From Sphingobacteriales bacterium (GTDB lineage: Bacteria > Bacteroidota > Bacteroidia > Chitinophagales > Chitinophagaceae), in assembly GCA_016219985.1 (NCBI GenBank), contig JACRJO010000026.1, forward strand, positions 40,284 to 104,283: 64,000 nucleotides of DNA. Reading direction: 5' to 3'. A model generated the notes under the pieces. That model searched no databases. It was not told where the DNA came from and saw only the letters and a list, made by a program, of their open reading frames with translations. How positions within the stretch are numbered: the first letter of the stretch is position 1; every line of letters begins with the position of its first letter. The position numbers were made by a program, and so were the translations under genes. Shown here piece by piece: positions 51,041 to 58,962 of the stretch.

Positions 51041-52032
51041 TCTTCTTTTTCCCCGGTATAGAGTTTTTTAATTCCCAATATCAGCAGGCTGCCCAGGATG
51101 GCCGGTATCACGAGGTTGATAAACCAGATTCCCGCCGTGGCAAAAAAGATCCCCGCCTTGTTGCTGCTGAACAGCCCGGTAAAGATGAGGGCTACCTTGC
51201 CTTTCAGTCCCAGTTCCGCGATCGCGAATGTCGGAAGGATCGCCATGACGAGGAAGGAAACGCTGACGGACCAGCAGGCCTCCCATCCACTGAGCTTCAC
51301 ATCAAAAAAAACAAAGAGCAGGTAATACTGCCCGATGAATACCAGGTAACGGAGAAAAGAAAAAGCCAGTAAGCGGACCAGGATCCCCGTATTGAAATCT
51401 TCCAGCGCCCTTGTGAGGTAATTGAATTTTTTCATGAAGGGCAGGCGGTCGATCCAGTTGGCCAGCCAGGACAGGCGGAAATAAAATAGCAGGAGGACAA
51501 GAATGGCTGCCATCACCCCGTAGATCACTACCTGCAGCCAGAGACCGCTCACCACCTGCCCTGCTTCAATAGCGGGTTTCAGCAGAATAAGCCCGGATAG
51601 TCCCATGACCAGCGTGATAATAAGCTGGCTGATACTGCCCACGATCGTGACTGCAATTGTCTTTAAGCGGTTGCCATCTTCCATGTACAGTATACGGCCC
51701 AGGTATTCGCCCACCCGGTTGGGCGTGCTGACCGAAAAGGACACACCGGACAGGATGGCCCTGAAGGCGGTTGAAAAGGAAAGAGGCTGTATCCTGTTTA
51801 CCGCGATCTTCCATTTCCAGGCTTCGAGCGACCAGTTTACGACCATGAGCCCGGTCACCGCGATCAAATTCAGTAACAGGGGACTCCGGAAAGAAGTTTT
51901 GATATGCTGCCAGGCCAGCCCGATATCCGGCTGGCGGCTGATCTCCTGGTAAATGGACCAGGATAACCAGAGGAAGAGGACCGGGCCCAGTAAGTAATTG
52001 ATGAAGATTTTGATATTACGGTGCAGCTTCAT
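51013..52032 (-). CDS. Flippase-like (LPG synthase TM) membrane protein
   Basis: 339 aa from the ATG at 52032 (MKLHRNIKIFINYLLG); the longer frame to 52110 lies over the start of ruvC and lacks hydrophobic character. About eight spans, with TPNRVGEYLGRILYMEDGNR (the conserved PxRxGE motif of the UPF0104/lysylphosphatidylglycerol synthase membrane family), SISQLIITLVMGL, and FLVMAILPTFAIAELGLKG. No soluble synthetase domain is attached, so a lipid or polymer transport role is inferred. Confidence 0.85.
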   Translation of the reverse strand: MKLHRNIKIFINYLLGPVLFLWLSWSIYQEISRQPDIGLAWQHIKTSFRSPLLLNLIAVTGLMVVNWSLEAWKWKIAVNRIQPLSFSTAFRAILSGVSFSVSTPNRVGEYLGRILYMEDGNRLKTIAVTIVGSISQLIITLVMGLSGLILLKPAIEAGQVVSGLWLQVVIYGVMAAILVLLLFYFRLSWLANWIDRLPFMKKFNYLTRALEDFNTGILVRLLAFSFLRYLVFIGQYYLLFVFFDVKLSGWEACWSVSVSFLVMAILPTFAIAELGLKGKVALIFTGLFSSNKAGIFFATAGIWFINLVIPAILGSLLILGIKKLYTGEKEDQISSSLKN

Positions 52033-52624
52033 TAATCTTGTAAAAATACATCCCCCGCTGGAAAAGCCTGCTAAAATAATATTGGGTATTGACCCCGGAA
52101 CCATCGTCATGGGCTATGGCCTGGTAGCCGTAAGGGGCCGGGAAGTCAGTTTACTGGATCTCGGCGTACTGAAACCCGGCAAAATAAAAGACGGGTATAA
52201 AAAACTGCAACTGATCTTTAATACAGTCAGCGGGCTGATCACTCAGTACAAACCCACGGATTTTGCCATTGAAGCGCCCTTCTTTGGCAAGAATGTGCAG
52301 AGTATGCTGAAACTGGGAAGGGCCCAGGGAGTCGCCATTGCGGCGGCCATGCGGCACGGGCTGGAGGTCACGGAATATTCACCCAAGAAAGTAAAGCAAT
52401 CCGTCACCGGCAATGGCAATGCGGACAAGGAGCAGGTGATGAAAATGCTGCAAACGATATTATCCTTCAAAGAAAGCCCCAAACACTATGATGCCACGGA
52501 TGCACTGGCCGTGGCTTTGTGCCATCATTATCAAACCTCATCGGTTGCCGGCAAGTCCGGCAAGGGACTGAAAGGCTGGGATGATTTTATAAAAAAGAAT
52601 CCCGGCAGAATCGTAAAGAAATAA
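51998..52624 (+). CDS. ruvC: Holliday junction resolvase RuvC
   Basis: Cuts Holliday junctions with RuvAB; homodimer. Seen: IILGIDPGTIVMGYGLVAV (first catalytic Asp), DFAIEAPFFGKNVQSMLKLG (Glu), and the C-terminal KQSVTGNGNADKEQV, HYDATDALAVALCHH (two Asp). The frame gives 208 aa from the ATG at 51998, which overlaps the divergent flippase start by 35 bases. Family-like sequence begins near EKPAKIILGI, so a shorter 188-aa product from the in-frame CTG at 52058 is possible. The stop TAA lies in the target site of the second MITE-like copy. Confidence 0.92.
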   Translation: MMKILILRCSFINLVKIHPPLEKPAKIILGIDPGTIVMGYGLVAVRGREVSLLDLGVLKPGKIKDGYKKLQLIFNTVSGLITQYKPTDFAIEAPFFGKNVQSMLKLGRAQGVAIAAAMRHGLEVTEYSPKKVKQSVTGNGNADKEQVMKMLQTILSFKESPKHYDATDALAVALCHHYQTSSVAGKSGKGLKGWDDFIKKNPGRIVKK

Positions 52625-52625
52625 T

Positions 52626-52720
52626 ACCGACGAGACATTAAAAATGCCTTTATTAGCTGGCGCCAATGTCTGTCGGTATTATACCGGGAGGAATCACTGT
52701 AAAACTAATGTTCAAAAGGT
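52626..52720 (-). mobile_element. 95-bp MITE-like palindromic element, copy 2
   Basis: Reverse orientation copy of the element at 4460-4554, exactly the same length. Flanks are ATAAT (52621-52625) and ATAAA (52721-52725), a 4-of-5 match for a target duplication. It contains TGTCTGTCGGTATTATACCG, the inner palindrome, plus the outer AATGTCTCGTCGGT end. It sits directly after the ruvC stop. Confidence 0.85.
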
Positions 52721-52725
52721 ATAAA

Positions 52726-53115
52726 TCACAGCCCCGCTAAAATTTTCTCTTGTGCTTTTTTCAGGCTTTCAGCCGTTGCCTGTGGTTTGGACTGCGTAAA
52801 ATTCAAATCATTGGCGCTATTGACCGGGACCAGGTGCAGGTGCGCATGCGGTACTTCGAGGCCAATTACGCTGATGCCGCAACGGTTGCAGTCAAAGGCT
52901 CTTTCAATGGCTTTGGCAATGGGCCGGGCGAAGAGCAGCATCTCCTGCAGGTACTCAGCAGGCAGGTCGAACAAATTATCGACTTCGGTTTTGGGCACCA
53001 CCAGGACATGCCCTTCCCGCAAAGGGAAAATATCGAGGAAGGCAAAGAAATGATCGTTCTCTGCAATTTTATAAGAGGGGATCTCCCCCGCGATGATCTT
53101 TGAAAAAATGGTCAT
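52726..53115 (-). CDS. HIT family nucleotide-binding protein
   Basis: 129 aa from MTIFSKIIAGEIPSYKIAEN at 53115; the frame extends 22 codons further but without family-like sequence. The histidine triad HAHLHLVP is near the C-terminus. LDIFPLREGHVLVVPKTEVD and LPAEYLQEMLLFARPIAKAI are typical of the HinT/HIT branch, which hydrolyses purine phosphoramidates. It follows greA in the same direction, after a terminator, and is preceded by a repeat array. Confidence 0.9.
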   Translation of the reverse strand: MTIFSKIIAGEIPSYKIAENDHFFAFLDIFPLREGHVLVVPKTEVDNLFDLPAEYLQEMLLFARPIAKAIERAFDCNRCGISVIGLEVPHAHLHLVPVNSANDLNFTQSKPQATAESLKKAQEKILAGL

Positions 53116-53372
53116 ACCGCCAAAGAGTTTAGTTAGTGATAAACGAAGGTAATAAGACAGCCGGCTGGATATTGCTTTCATGGCAGGTTAAAGATAGCGT
53201 CAAGTTAACTAACTTTTGACGTAGCTCCAATTAGTTTTGAGCGCTGAGCTGCGAGCTACGAGGTGTGAGCTGCGAGACCGATAGTTCGATGGTTAACTCC
53301 AGGTTTCAAAGCTCACGGCTACCTTTGAAATCGACATTTTAAGCTTAACATAACAAAAGTTTCTTTTACGAA
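53116..53372. other. Gap between HIT and greA with a word array
   Basis: No gene is supported. It holds an array of 7-bp words at 53239-53280 (GAGCGCT, GAGCTGC, GAGCTAC, GAGGTGT, GAGCTGC, GAGACCG) with a tail ATAGTTCGATGGTT, like the array at 42483. The HIT promoter must also lie here. Confidence 0.6.
53239..53294 (+). repeat. Array of 7-bp GAGCTGC words with conserved tail, copy 2
   Basis: Six 7-bp steps, then ATAGTTCGATGGTT. The tail is identical to the one at 42532-42545 except for one base, and the words are variants of the same 7-mer. Confidence 0.75.
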
Positions 53373-53400
53373 AAAAGTCTTCGCATACACGAAGACTTTT
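53373..53400 (-). terminator. Terminator of greA
   Basis: Perfect 11-bp stem (AAAAGTCTTCG and its complement) with a 6-base loop, and on the minus strand a TTTTTT run. Starts 20 bases after the greA stop. Confidence 0.85.
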
Positions 53401-53420
53401 CAGACAGTTTTGCAAATCCA

Positions 53421-53894
53421 TTAAGCCGTGATCTCGTCAATTTTGAACCGGAGCACCCCGGCAGGCGCTTGTACTTCGGCCGTATCGCCCACTACTTTGC
53501 CCAGGATACCTTTCCCGATGGGAGAAGTGACGGAGATCTTACCCGCTTTAAGGTCGGCCTCTTTTTCACTCACGATTTTATAGGTTACCTGTTTTTTGGT
53601 ATTCAGGTTGGTCAGTGTCACTTTGGTCAGGATGGAAACCTTGCTCGTGTCAATATTCGATTCATCCAGCACCCGTATATTGGCCATAGAGCCTTCCATG
53701 GCGGCAATCTTGGCCTCCAGGATTCCCTGGGCCTCTTTGGCGGCATCGTATTCGGCATTCTCTTTCAGGTCCCCTTTTTCGCGGGCTTCGGCAATCGCTT
53801 TACTGGCAGCCGGGCGGTCTACTGTCTTCATCCGCTGCAGGTCTGCCTTCATTTGTTCCAGTGTTTCCTTGGTCACATACTGTAATGTACTCAT
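53421..53894 (-). CDS. greA: Transcription elongation factor GreA
   Basis: Rescues backtracked RNA polymerase by promoting cleavage of the 3' RNA end. 157 aa: an N-terminal coiled coil with acidic tip EKGDLKENAEYDAAKEAQ (about residues 40-57), then an FKBP-like domain with ISVTSPIGKGILGKVVGD. It has an uncommonly good Shine-Dalgarno site for this phylum at 53898-53907. Own transcription unit between two terminators. Confidence 0.95.
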   Translation of the reverse strand: MSTLQYVTKETLEQMKADLQRMKTVDRPAASKAIAEAREKGDLKENAEYDAAKEAQGILEAKIAAMEGSMANIRVLDESNIDTSKVSILTKVTLTNLNTKKQVTYKIVSEKEADLKAGKISVTSPIGKGILGKVVGDTAEVQAPAGVLRFKIDEITA

Positions 53895-53897
53895 AGA

Positions 53898-53907
53898 CTC
53901 CTCCTTT
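53898..53907 (-). promoter_or_regulatory. Strong Shine-Dalgarno site of greA
   Basis: AAAGGAGGAG ends 3 bases before the ATG, with core GGAGG 5 bases away. Most genes here lack such a site, as usual for Bacteroidota. Confidence 0.75.
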
Positions 53908-53926
53908 GATAAAATAAAAAAAATAA

Positions 53927-53954
53927 CAACGCCCCAGTTTTAACTGAAGCGTTG
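53927..53954 (-). terminator. Terminator between the lipocalin-like gene and greA
   Basis: Arms CAACGC/GCGTTG with an inner CAGTT/AACTG pair; on the minus strand a T-rich run follows. Lies 66 bases after the lipoprotein stop and 33 before the greA start. Confidence 0.7.
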
Positions 53955-54019
53955 CATTATGGATGTAAAGGTATATAAAGTTTTGAAAAACCGAAGCCTG
54001 GCCTGTAAATTATTGAGGA

Positions 54020-54475
54020 TTAACGTCTTTCAAACTCATAAATCCGGTCATATCCCAGGGTATATTGCACGGCCCGGATCGTTCTCCCGTCATTTTTCTG
54101 GTCAAAATCGTCAAAACGCCATTCCAGCCGGCGGATTTGCTGCCGGTCTTCTATGTTAATCAGCAGGAACTGCATGTTCCGCGATTCCCAATGCCCTTCA
54201 CTGTTATTATAAATTCCTTTGTTGTGTTTACCCGCTTTCCAGTAACCCGTAAGGGTATCGGTACCCTCTGTATAACTGGCCTTCCCGTTATTCTCTAAAT
54301 GGAAAAGACCGTTTTCATAACCGGTATATAGCTCAGATGCCCCGCTCGGCTGGCTCTTCCAGGCTATTTTCAGTTTCCAGTTGCCCACCAACCTGTCTTC
54401 CAGGTCCTTTGAGCAGGAAGAAACCATGACCAGCATGGCCGCCCATAAAGAAGCTATTTTTATTTTCCTGCTCAT
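54020..54475 (-). CDS. Lipocalin-like lipoprotein
   Basis: 151 aa from MSRKIKIASLWAAMLVMVSS with lipobox Cys21; the frame extends to 54511 with no signal-peptide character. Mature part starts DLEDRLVGNWKLKIAWKSQP, a lipocalin-like opening, then GLFHLENNGKASYTEGTDTL, TGYWKAGKHNKGIYNN and IRAVQYTLGYDRIYEFERR. A ligand-binding or stress role is possible; nothing specific is shown. Confidence 0.65.
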   Translation of the reverse strand: MSRKIKIASLWAAMLVMVSSCSKDLEDRLVGNWKLKIAWKSQPSGASELYTGYENGLFHLENNGKASYTEGTDTLTGYWKAGKHNKGIYNNSEGHWESRNMQFLLINIEDRQQIRRLEWRFDDFDQKNDGRTIRAVQYTLGYDRIYEFERR

Positions 54476-54526
54476 TCTTTCCGGTTTACAGAAGAAAAAT
54501 GATCTTTTCATTCACCCAGCAAAAAA

Positions 54527-55459
54527 TTACGATCCGGCAATGCCCAGTTTCTCCAGCAAAACAGCGGCCATTTTATAAGAAGCTTCCCCGCTGTACCCGG
54601 CTATATGCGGGGTGATCAGTACATCCGGGCGGGCCAGCAACCAATGCAGCTGTTCTTTTTCCTTTTCCAGGTAAGCGGACAAATTTTCATTGGGCAGCAC
54701 ATCGAGACCGGCACCCGAAATCTTCCGGTTTTTCAGGGCTTTTATCAATGCATCCAGGTTCACTACTTTCCCCCGGGAGGTATTCAACAGGTAGGGTTTT
54801 CGTTCCAGGGATTCAAAAAAGGAATCACCGGCCATATCGAGGGTATCCGCGGTAAGGGGTACATGCAGGCTGATGATATCCGCGTATCGGGCAATCTGTT
54901 CCGGGCTGGCTTCCTTAATATAACCTTCCGCGAAACCATATTTATATTTATCATAAGCCAGGACGGTTACCTCAAAGGGCTGGAGCAAACGGGCAAAGCG
55001 GCTGCCGGTATTGCCAAAACCATAGATCCCTACGGTTTTCCCATACAGTTCGGTACCCGTATTTTCAACCCGCTTCCAGAGTCCCTGCCTTATTTCATCC
55101 TGCGAGGATGCAATATGATTCATCAGGCAGAGCAGTAAACCCAGGGTATGTTCCGCCACGGCATTCCGGTTACCTTCCGGGCTGCTTACGCAACGTATTC
55201 CCCTGCTTTCCGCATAGGGTACATCAATGAGCTCCATCCCGCTGCCCAGGCGGCCTATCCATTTCAATCGGGCAGCTTTATCCAGCAGTTGCCTGTTTAC
55301 AGGTATTCTCGTCGTAACCACCAGCCCCTCGGCTTCCCCGATCTGATCCGCCAGTTCCTCGTATGAGATCCCGGGAGCGTACAGGACCTCATATCCCTTC
55401 TTTTGCAGCTGTTCAGCGAGGTACGGGTGGGCTCTTCCTGTTATAATGACTTTTTTCAT
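54527..55459 (-). CDS. D-2-hydroxyacid dehydrogenase, phosphoglycerate-dehydrogenase-like
   Basis: 310-aa NAD-dependent enzyme. NAD motif [17 protein letters not shown] (about residues 145-161), catalytic Arg in [17 protein letters not shown], Glu in [13 protein letters not shown], His in [12 protein letters not shown]. SerA-like, but it lacks the ACT domain of full SerA; glycerate or another 2-hydroxyacid could be the substrate. It overlaps the rsmA stop by 4 bases, so the two are one operon. Confidence 0.87.
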   Translation of the reverse strand: MKKVIITGRAHPYLAEQLQKKGYEVLYAPGISYEELADQIGEAEGLVVTTRIPVNRQLLDKAARLKWIGRLGSGMELIDVPYAESRGIRCVSSPEGNRNAVAEHTLGLLLCLMNHIASSQDEIRQGLWKRVENTGTELYGKTVGIYGFGNTGSRFARLLQPFEVTVLAYDKYKYGFAEGYIKEASPEQIARYADIISLHVPLTADTLDMAGDSFFESLERKPYLLNTSRGKVVNLDALIKALKNRKISGAGLDVLPNENLSAYLEKEKEQLHWLLARPDVLITPHIAGYSGEASYKMAAVLLEKLGIAGS

Positions 55460-56208
55460 TTCATTTTACAAATAAGCGCGGCAAATTGTTCAACCGTGAG
55501 CTGCTCGGCTCTTTTAGAAAACAAGTCGTCCGCGAGGATTGCTGCATCAAACAGATTTTTTACCGCGTTCCGGAGGGTCTTCCGACGCTGGTTAAAAGCC
55601 GTCTTTACCAGCAGGAAAAATTTTTTCTCGTCCGCGATTTCAAGGGCCCCTTTCCTCGGCGTCAGTCGGATCACGCCGCTTTTTACTTTGGGAGGAGGCT
55701 GGAAACATTGTTCATTCACATCGAAGAGGTATTCCACTTCAAAAAAAGCCTGTACCAGCACACTCAGTACCCCATAGGTTTTACTGCCTTCCCGGGCCGC
55801 TACGCGTTGGGCCACTTCTTTCTGGAACATGCCCAGCATGCACTCCACCTGTTCTTTCCACTCCAGTATTTTAAAGAGAATCTGGGTCGAAATATTATAC
55901 GGAAAATTTCCCACAACGGTAAACCGGTCCGCGTAGGGCTGCTCCATATCCAGGAAGCTCTGGTGAATAAGCTTCCCTTCGATTGGCGGAAATGTATGCA
56001 GCAGGTAGTTGATCTTTTCTTCATCCAGTTCCACCGCCCTGAATTCAATGCCCGGTATACCGAGCAGGTATTTGGTCAGGGCGCCCCCGCCGGGTCCCAC
56101 TTCCAGCAAACGGGTAAAGGGATGCTCCTGCAAAGCCGAAACAATTTTCCGGCAAATATTCTCATCCCGGAGAAAGTGTTGCCCCAGTGATTTCTTGAGG
56201 GTGTACAT
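55456..56208 (-). CDS. rsmA: 16S rRNA dimethyladenosine transferase
   Basis: KsgA: dimethylates two adjacent adenosines near the 3' end of 16S rRNA late in 30S assembly. 250 aa. [16 protein letters not shown] at the N-terminus, SAM motif [16 protein letters not shown], catalytic [19 protein letters not shown], and [20 protein letters not shown]. Upstream gene of the pair with the dehydrogenase. Confidence 0.95.
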   Translation of the reverse strand: MYTLKKSLGQHFLRDENICRKIVSALQEHPFTRLLEVGPGGGALTKYLLGIPGIEFRAVELDEEKINYLLHTFPPIEGKLIHQSFLDMEQPYADRFTVVGNFPYNISTQILFKILEWKEQVECMLGMFQKEVAQRVAAREGSKTYGVLSVLVQAFFEVEYLFDVNEQCFQPPPKVKSGVIRLTPRKGALEIADEKKFFLLVKTAFNQRRKTLRNAVKNLFDAAILADDLFSKRAEQLTVEQFAALICKMK

Positions 56209-56241
56209 CGCTGCAAAAATAACCGGATTAAGGGAGCCCTT

Positions 56242-56276
56242 AAAAAAAGAAGCCCTTCCCGGTTACAGGAAGGGCT
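56242..56276 (-). terminator. Terminator of the T9SS protein gene
   Basis: 9-bp stem AGCCCTTCC with an 8-base loop; on the minus strand followed by a T-run (A run at 56242-56248 on the plus strand). 18 bases after the stop at 56294. Confidence 0.8.
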
Positions 56277-56293
56277 GCAGGTCCGGCCGGCAA

Positions 56294-58255
56294 TTAATTT
56301 ATATGCAGTATTTTCTCAGTGAACAGCCGGTTACCAGCTGAAATCACCACCTGGTACAAGCCGTCGGGCTTTCCGGCCAGGCAGTCCAGGTAAATACGGT
56401 TACTTCCTTTTTGCAATGAAACAGCAGCACGGTACACCTGTTTGCCGCCTTGGTCATACACGGTGATCCCGGCTCTTCCGCCAGTGGCTGAACTGACCAG
56501 CAACTGCATTTGGTCCCTGACCGGGTTGGGTATAATCCGGATCTCTTTTTCCCCGGGTATCCCGTTCCTGAATTTTACAACCGGGCTCAGTTGCTGCACA
56601 TCGCCGGTTTCCACAAAACGAATGCGGTAGTACAAATAGTCCGCCGTTACCGTAAGGATATCATCCACCGCTTCATAAGCGGCGGCGCCGGCCTTGCCCG
56701 CCTGCGGCTCTGTGAGACTGATAACACTATAATGTATCCCGTCCGTACTTCTTTCCAGGTAGAATCCCCGGGCATACAGGTTCTCCAATACTTTCCAGCT
56801 CAGCCTGGCCTGGTTTTCCAGCAGGATTCCCCGGAAATCGTACAGGTTCCTGGCAAGCACATTGCAATTCCCGAAACTTCCGATCGTGATGGTGTCGGTC
56901 GCATACATGGAACAGGCGGCCTGCAGGTACTGCTTTACAATATATACACCGGGTGTATCCACAAAGATCGACGGGCCGGTATCGCTTCCCACGATATGGC
57001 CGTTGGTCGTGGACCATTCATATATCGAAGTGGGAATCGGGTTCATCACATAAATATTGCTCAGGCTGCCGGTATCACAAATCATCGGGGTCTGGGTTTC
57101 GATCTCTGCAGCCGGTGCAAGAAAGAAATCGAAGGGCGCAATAAAGTCCTTTAATTCGGCCGTGAAGGAGGTAGAGGCCCTGGTTTTTACAATGACGCGC
57201 CGGAAAGGCATCAGGCAATCATCCCCGCCGAATATTTTGGCCTGGTCCAGTCCCAGCTTTGACAGGTTAACCGAAAATTCCATAAACTGGCGGGCGGTAT
57301 AGGTATTCACAACACTGTTATCACCCAGCACCAGGGAAAAAGCGCCGGCCCAGGTATTATTCCCGCTTTGCAAACCGGTATAATAAGCCCCAGCTGATTC
57401 GGGTTGTATCCCTGCATAACCGTATTGGGATCCGGCATTAGCGCCATCGAAGCTGCCCGTCCAGTTAAAACCGACCGGGTTGATCAATAAATCGTTGCGG
57501 TCGATCCAGATCCGGGCTTCCACCATTGTGAGGGCGGAACTGCTGTACTCGGCCGTCAGGATGATATCCCCGGGCGCCAGCATATTGCCGGACGCATCGA
57601 ATTGCCAGCGGGTATGCCCTGCATCGGGGCCATAATTATAAAACCGGCGGGTTGCCCGGTCATAATAAATATCCGTCTGGTACATTTCAAAATCAAAGTA
57701 CCGGTTACCCGTTGTGTTTTCGATAGAGATCCCGCCAAACATCCACATGGAATCGGTTACATTGGGGCCGGCCCTTCTTACATGGAGCATCATATCGAGG
57801 ATCTCGTTCTTATCCGGGATCGACTGGGATTCCGGGCAGGTCCAGTCGGCCGGGCTCATCCCGTTCTTATTGGAACCTGAAGCAAAAACAGTGGAATCAT
57901 CACCATGGTAATCACGGACAAAATAAGCGTCCACCAGCAGCCGGTTGTTCACGACGGAATAGGCGGGAAAACGCATGGTCCGGTAAAAAGGCAGGCGGCG
58001 GCTATTCGGGTTAGCAATATACTGGGCCAGCAATAATGCCGCTCCCGATGTATCCACCATGAACTGCCCGGTACCCGGAGTACCCGGTAACCAGAACCAG
58101 TCGTCATTCCCGGATTGAACCAGCCCGTTAAAAAAATTGGACCGCAGGTCAGCATCCACACCAAAATTGGCTTTGATGATCGGGGTGGTGATCTGGGCCT
58201 GCGCTACTGAAATGGTAAACGCAGGCAACAGGATGAATCGGATCAGCGCTTTCAC
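56294..58255 (-). CDS. Secreted protein with T9SS type A sorting tail
   Basis: 653 aa. Signal peptide MKALIRFILLPAFTISVAQA. Residues about 25-420 form one large beta-rich part (DDWFWLPGTPGTGQFMVDTS, EILDMMLHVRRAGPNVTDSM, FDFEMYQTDIYYDRATRRFY, AEIWIDRND-like VEARIWIDRNDLLINP) of a family common in Bacteroidota surface proteins; then a short Ig/PKD-like piece (IYEWSTTNGHIVGSDTGPSI), an Fn3-like piece with GFYLERSTDGIHYS, and a T9SS tail (IRIIPNPVRDQMQLLVSSAT). Cargo role unknown; surface display or secretion is predicted. Confidence 0.8.
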   Translation of the reverse strand: MKALIRFILLPAFTISVAQAQITTPIIKANFGVDADLRSNFFNGLVQSGNDDWFWLPGTPGTGQFMVDTSGAALLLAQYIANPNSRRLPFYRTMRFPAYSVVNNRLLVDAYFVRDYHGDDSTVFASGSNKNGMSPADWTCPESQSIPDKNEILDMMLHVRRAGPNVTDSMWMFGGISIENTTGNRYFDFEMYQTDIYYDRATRRFYNYGPDAGHTRWQFDASGNMLAPGDIILTAEYSSSALTMVEARIWIDRNDLLINPVGFNWTGSFDGANAGSQYGYAGIQPESAGAYYTGLQSGNNTWAGAFSLVLGDNSVVNTYTARQFMEFSVNLSKLGLDQAKIFGGDDCLMPFRRVIVKTRASTSFTAELKDFIAPFDFFLAPAAEIETQTPMICDTGSLSNIYVMNPIPTSIYEWSTTNGHIVGSDTGPSIFVDTPGVYIVKQYLQAACSMYATDTITIGSFGNCNVLARNLYDFRGILLENQARLSWKVLENLYARGFYLERSTDGIHYSVISLTEPQAGKAGAAAYEAVDDILTVTADYLYYRIRFVETGDVQQLSPVVKFRNGIPGEKEIRIIPNPVRDQMQLLVSSATGGRAGITVYDQGGKQVYRAAVSLQKGSNRIYLDCLAGKPDGLYQVVISAGNRLFTEKILHIN

Positions 58256-58342
58256 AGGTACGGAATTAAGGATGGAGCCGGGTACACAACCAGCACATCA
58301 TACACGGCACTGCTCAAAGCAGTTTATAATCTGTTCTTTTTA

Positions 58343-58765
58343 CTAATGGCTCACGATGTGGACAGTCGATACGTCCGAAACCGCCACGACAGTATTCTCC
58401 CGGACTGCCGTTACACGGTAGCTGATAAAACCGGGAAATACATTTGTATCTGTAGCTTTATAGGAACGCAGTCCTGATGCGGGCACCAGGGCAACTGTTT
58501 CCCAATAAGCATAGGGATCAGCCGGGTCTTCATAGGTCCGTTCGAGTATAAAGCCGGTAATGGCTTCACCGGAGCTAAAACCCCAGGTGGAGGTAATACC
58601 GTCTTTCCCCTGCCGGTGGGTTCTGAAAAAATCAAAGCCAGCCAGCAGGATGGAAGATTTTATCTCCTTACGATCATGCTGAAAAGGGGAATCCTGTACC
58701 GGTTTGGTAAAGGATGAAAGAATAACCATCAGCGATGCTACAAGAATCAGGGCGATGTTTTTCAT
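58343..58765 (-). CDS. Small secreted protein of unknown function
   Basis: 140 aa with signal peptide MKNIALILVASLMVILSSFT. The body (WGFSSGEAITGFILERTYED, YWETVALVPASGLRSYKATD, VFPGFISYRVTAVRENTVVA) resembles one Fn3-like domain of the kind that precedes T9SS tails in its neighbours (compare GFYLERSTDG at 56294), but it has no sorting tail. Lies between two large T9SS-type genes on the same strand. Confidence 0.65.
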   Translation of the reverse strand: MKNIALILVASLMVILSSFTKPVQDSPFQHDRKEIKSSILLAGFDFFRTHRQGKDGITSTWGFSSGEAITGFILERTYEDPADPYAYWETVALVPASGLRSYKATDTNVFPGFISYRVTAVRENTVVAVSDVSTVHIVSH

Positions 58766-58897
58766 GAGGTAGAATTTTACATAAAATTATTCCAATGGCA
58801 AACCGGTTCCAATGCGTTTACACGCTATATTTTTGATTCGGAAAACACGGAAAACCCTGCAAAATAATGGGAAAAACCGCCGGAATTCTACTACACG

Positions 58898-58943
58898 AAA
58901 AAACCTCCCCTTTCCAGGGGAGGTCTGCAGGATCTTCCTGCAG
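58898..58943 (-). terminator. Terminator of the TSP3-repeat protein gene
   Basis: 8-bp stem ACCTCCCC/GGGGAGGT with a 6-base loop and on the minus strand a T-run; preceded by a second small hairpin CTGCAGGA/TCCTGCAG at 58925-58943. The stop is at 58963. Confidence 0.85.
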
Positions 58944-58962
58944 TAATAACCAGCTACCTATT

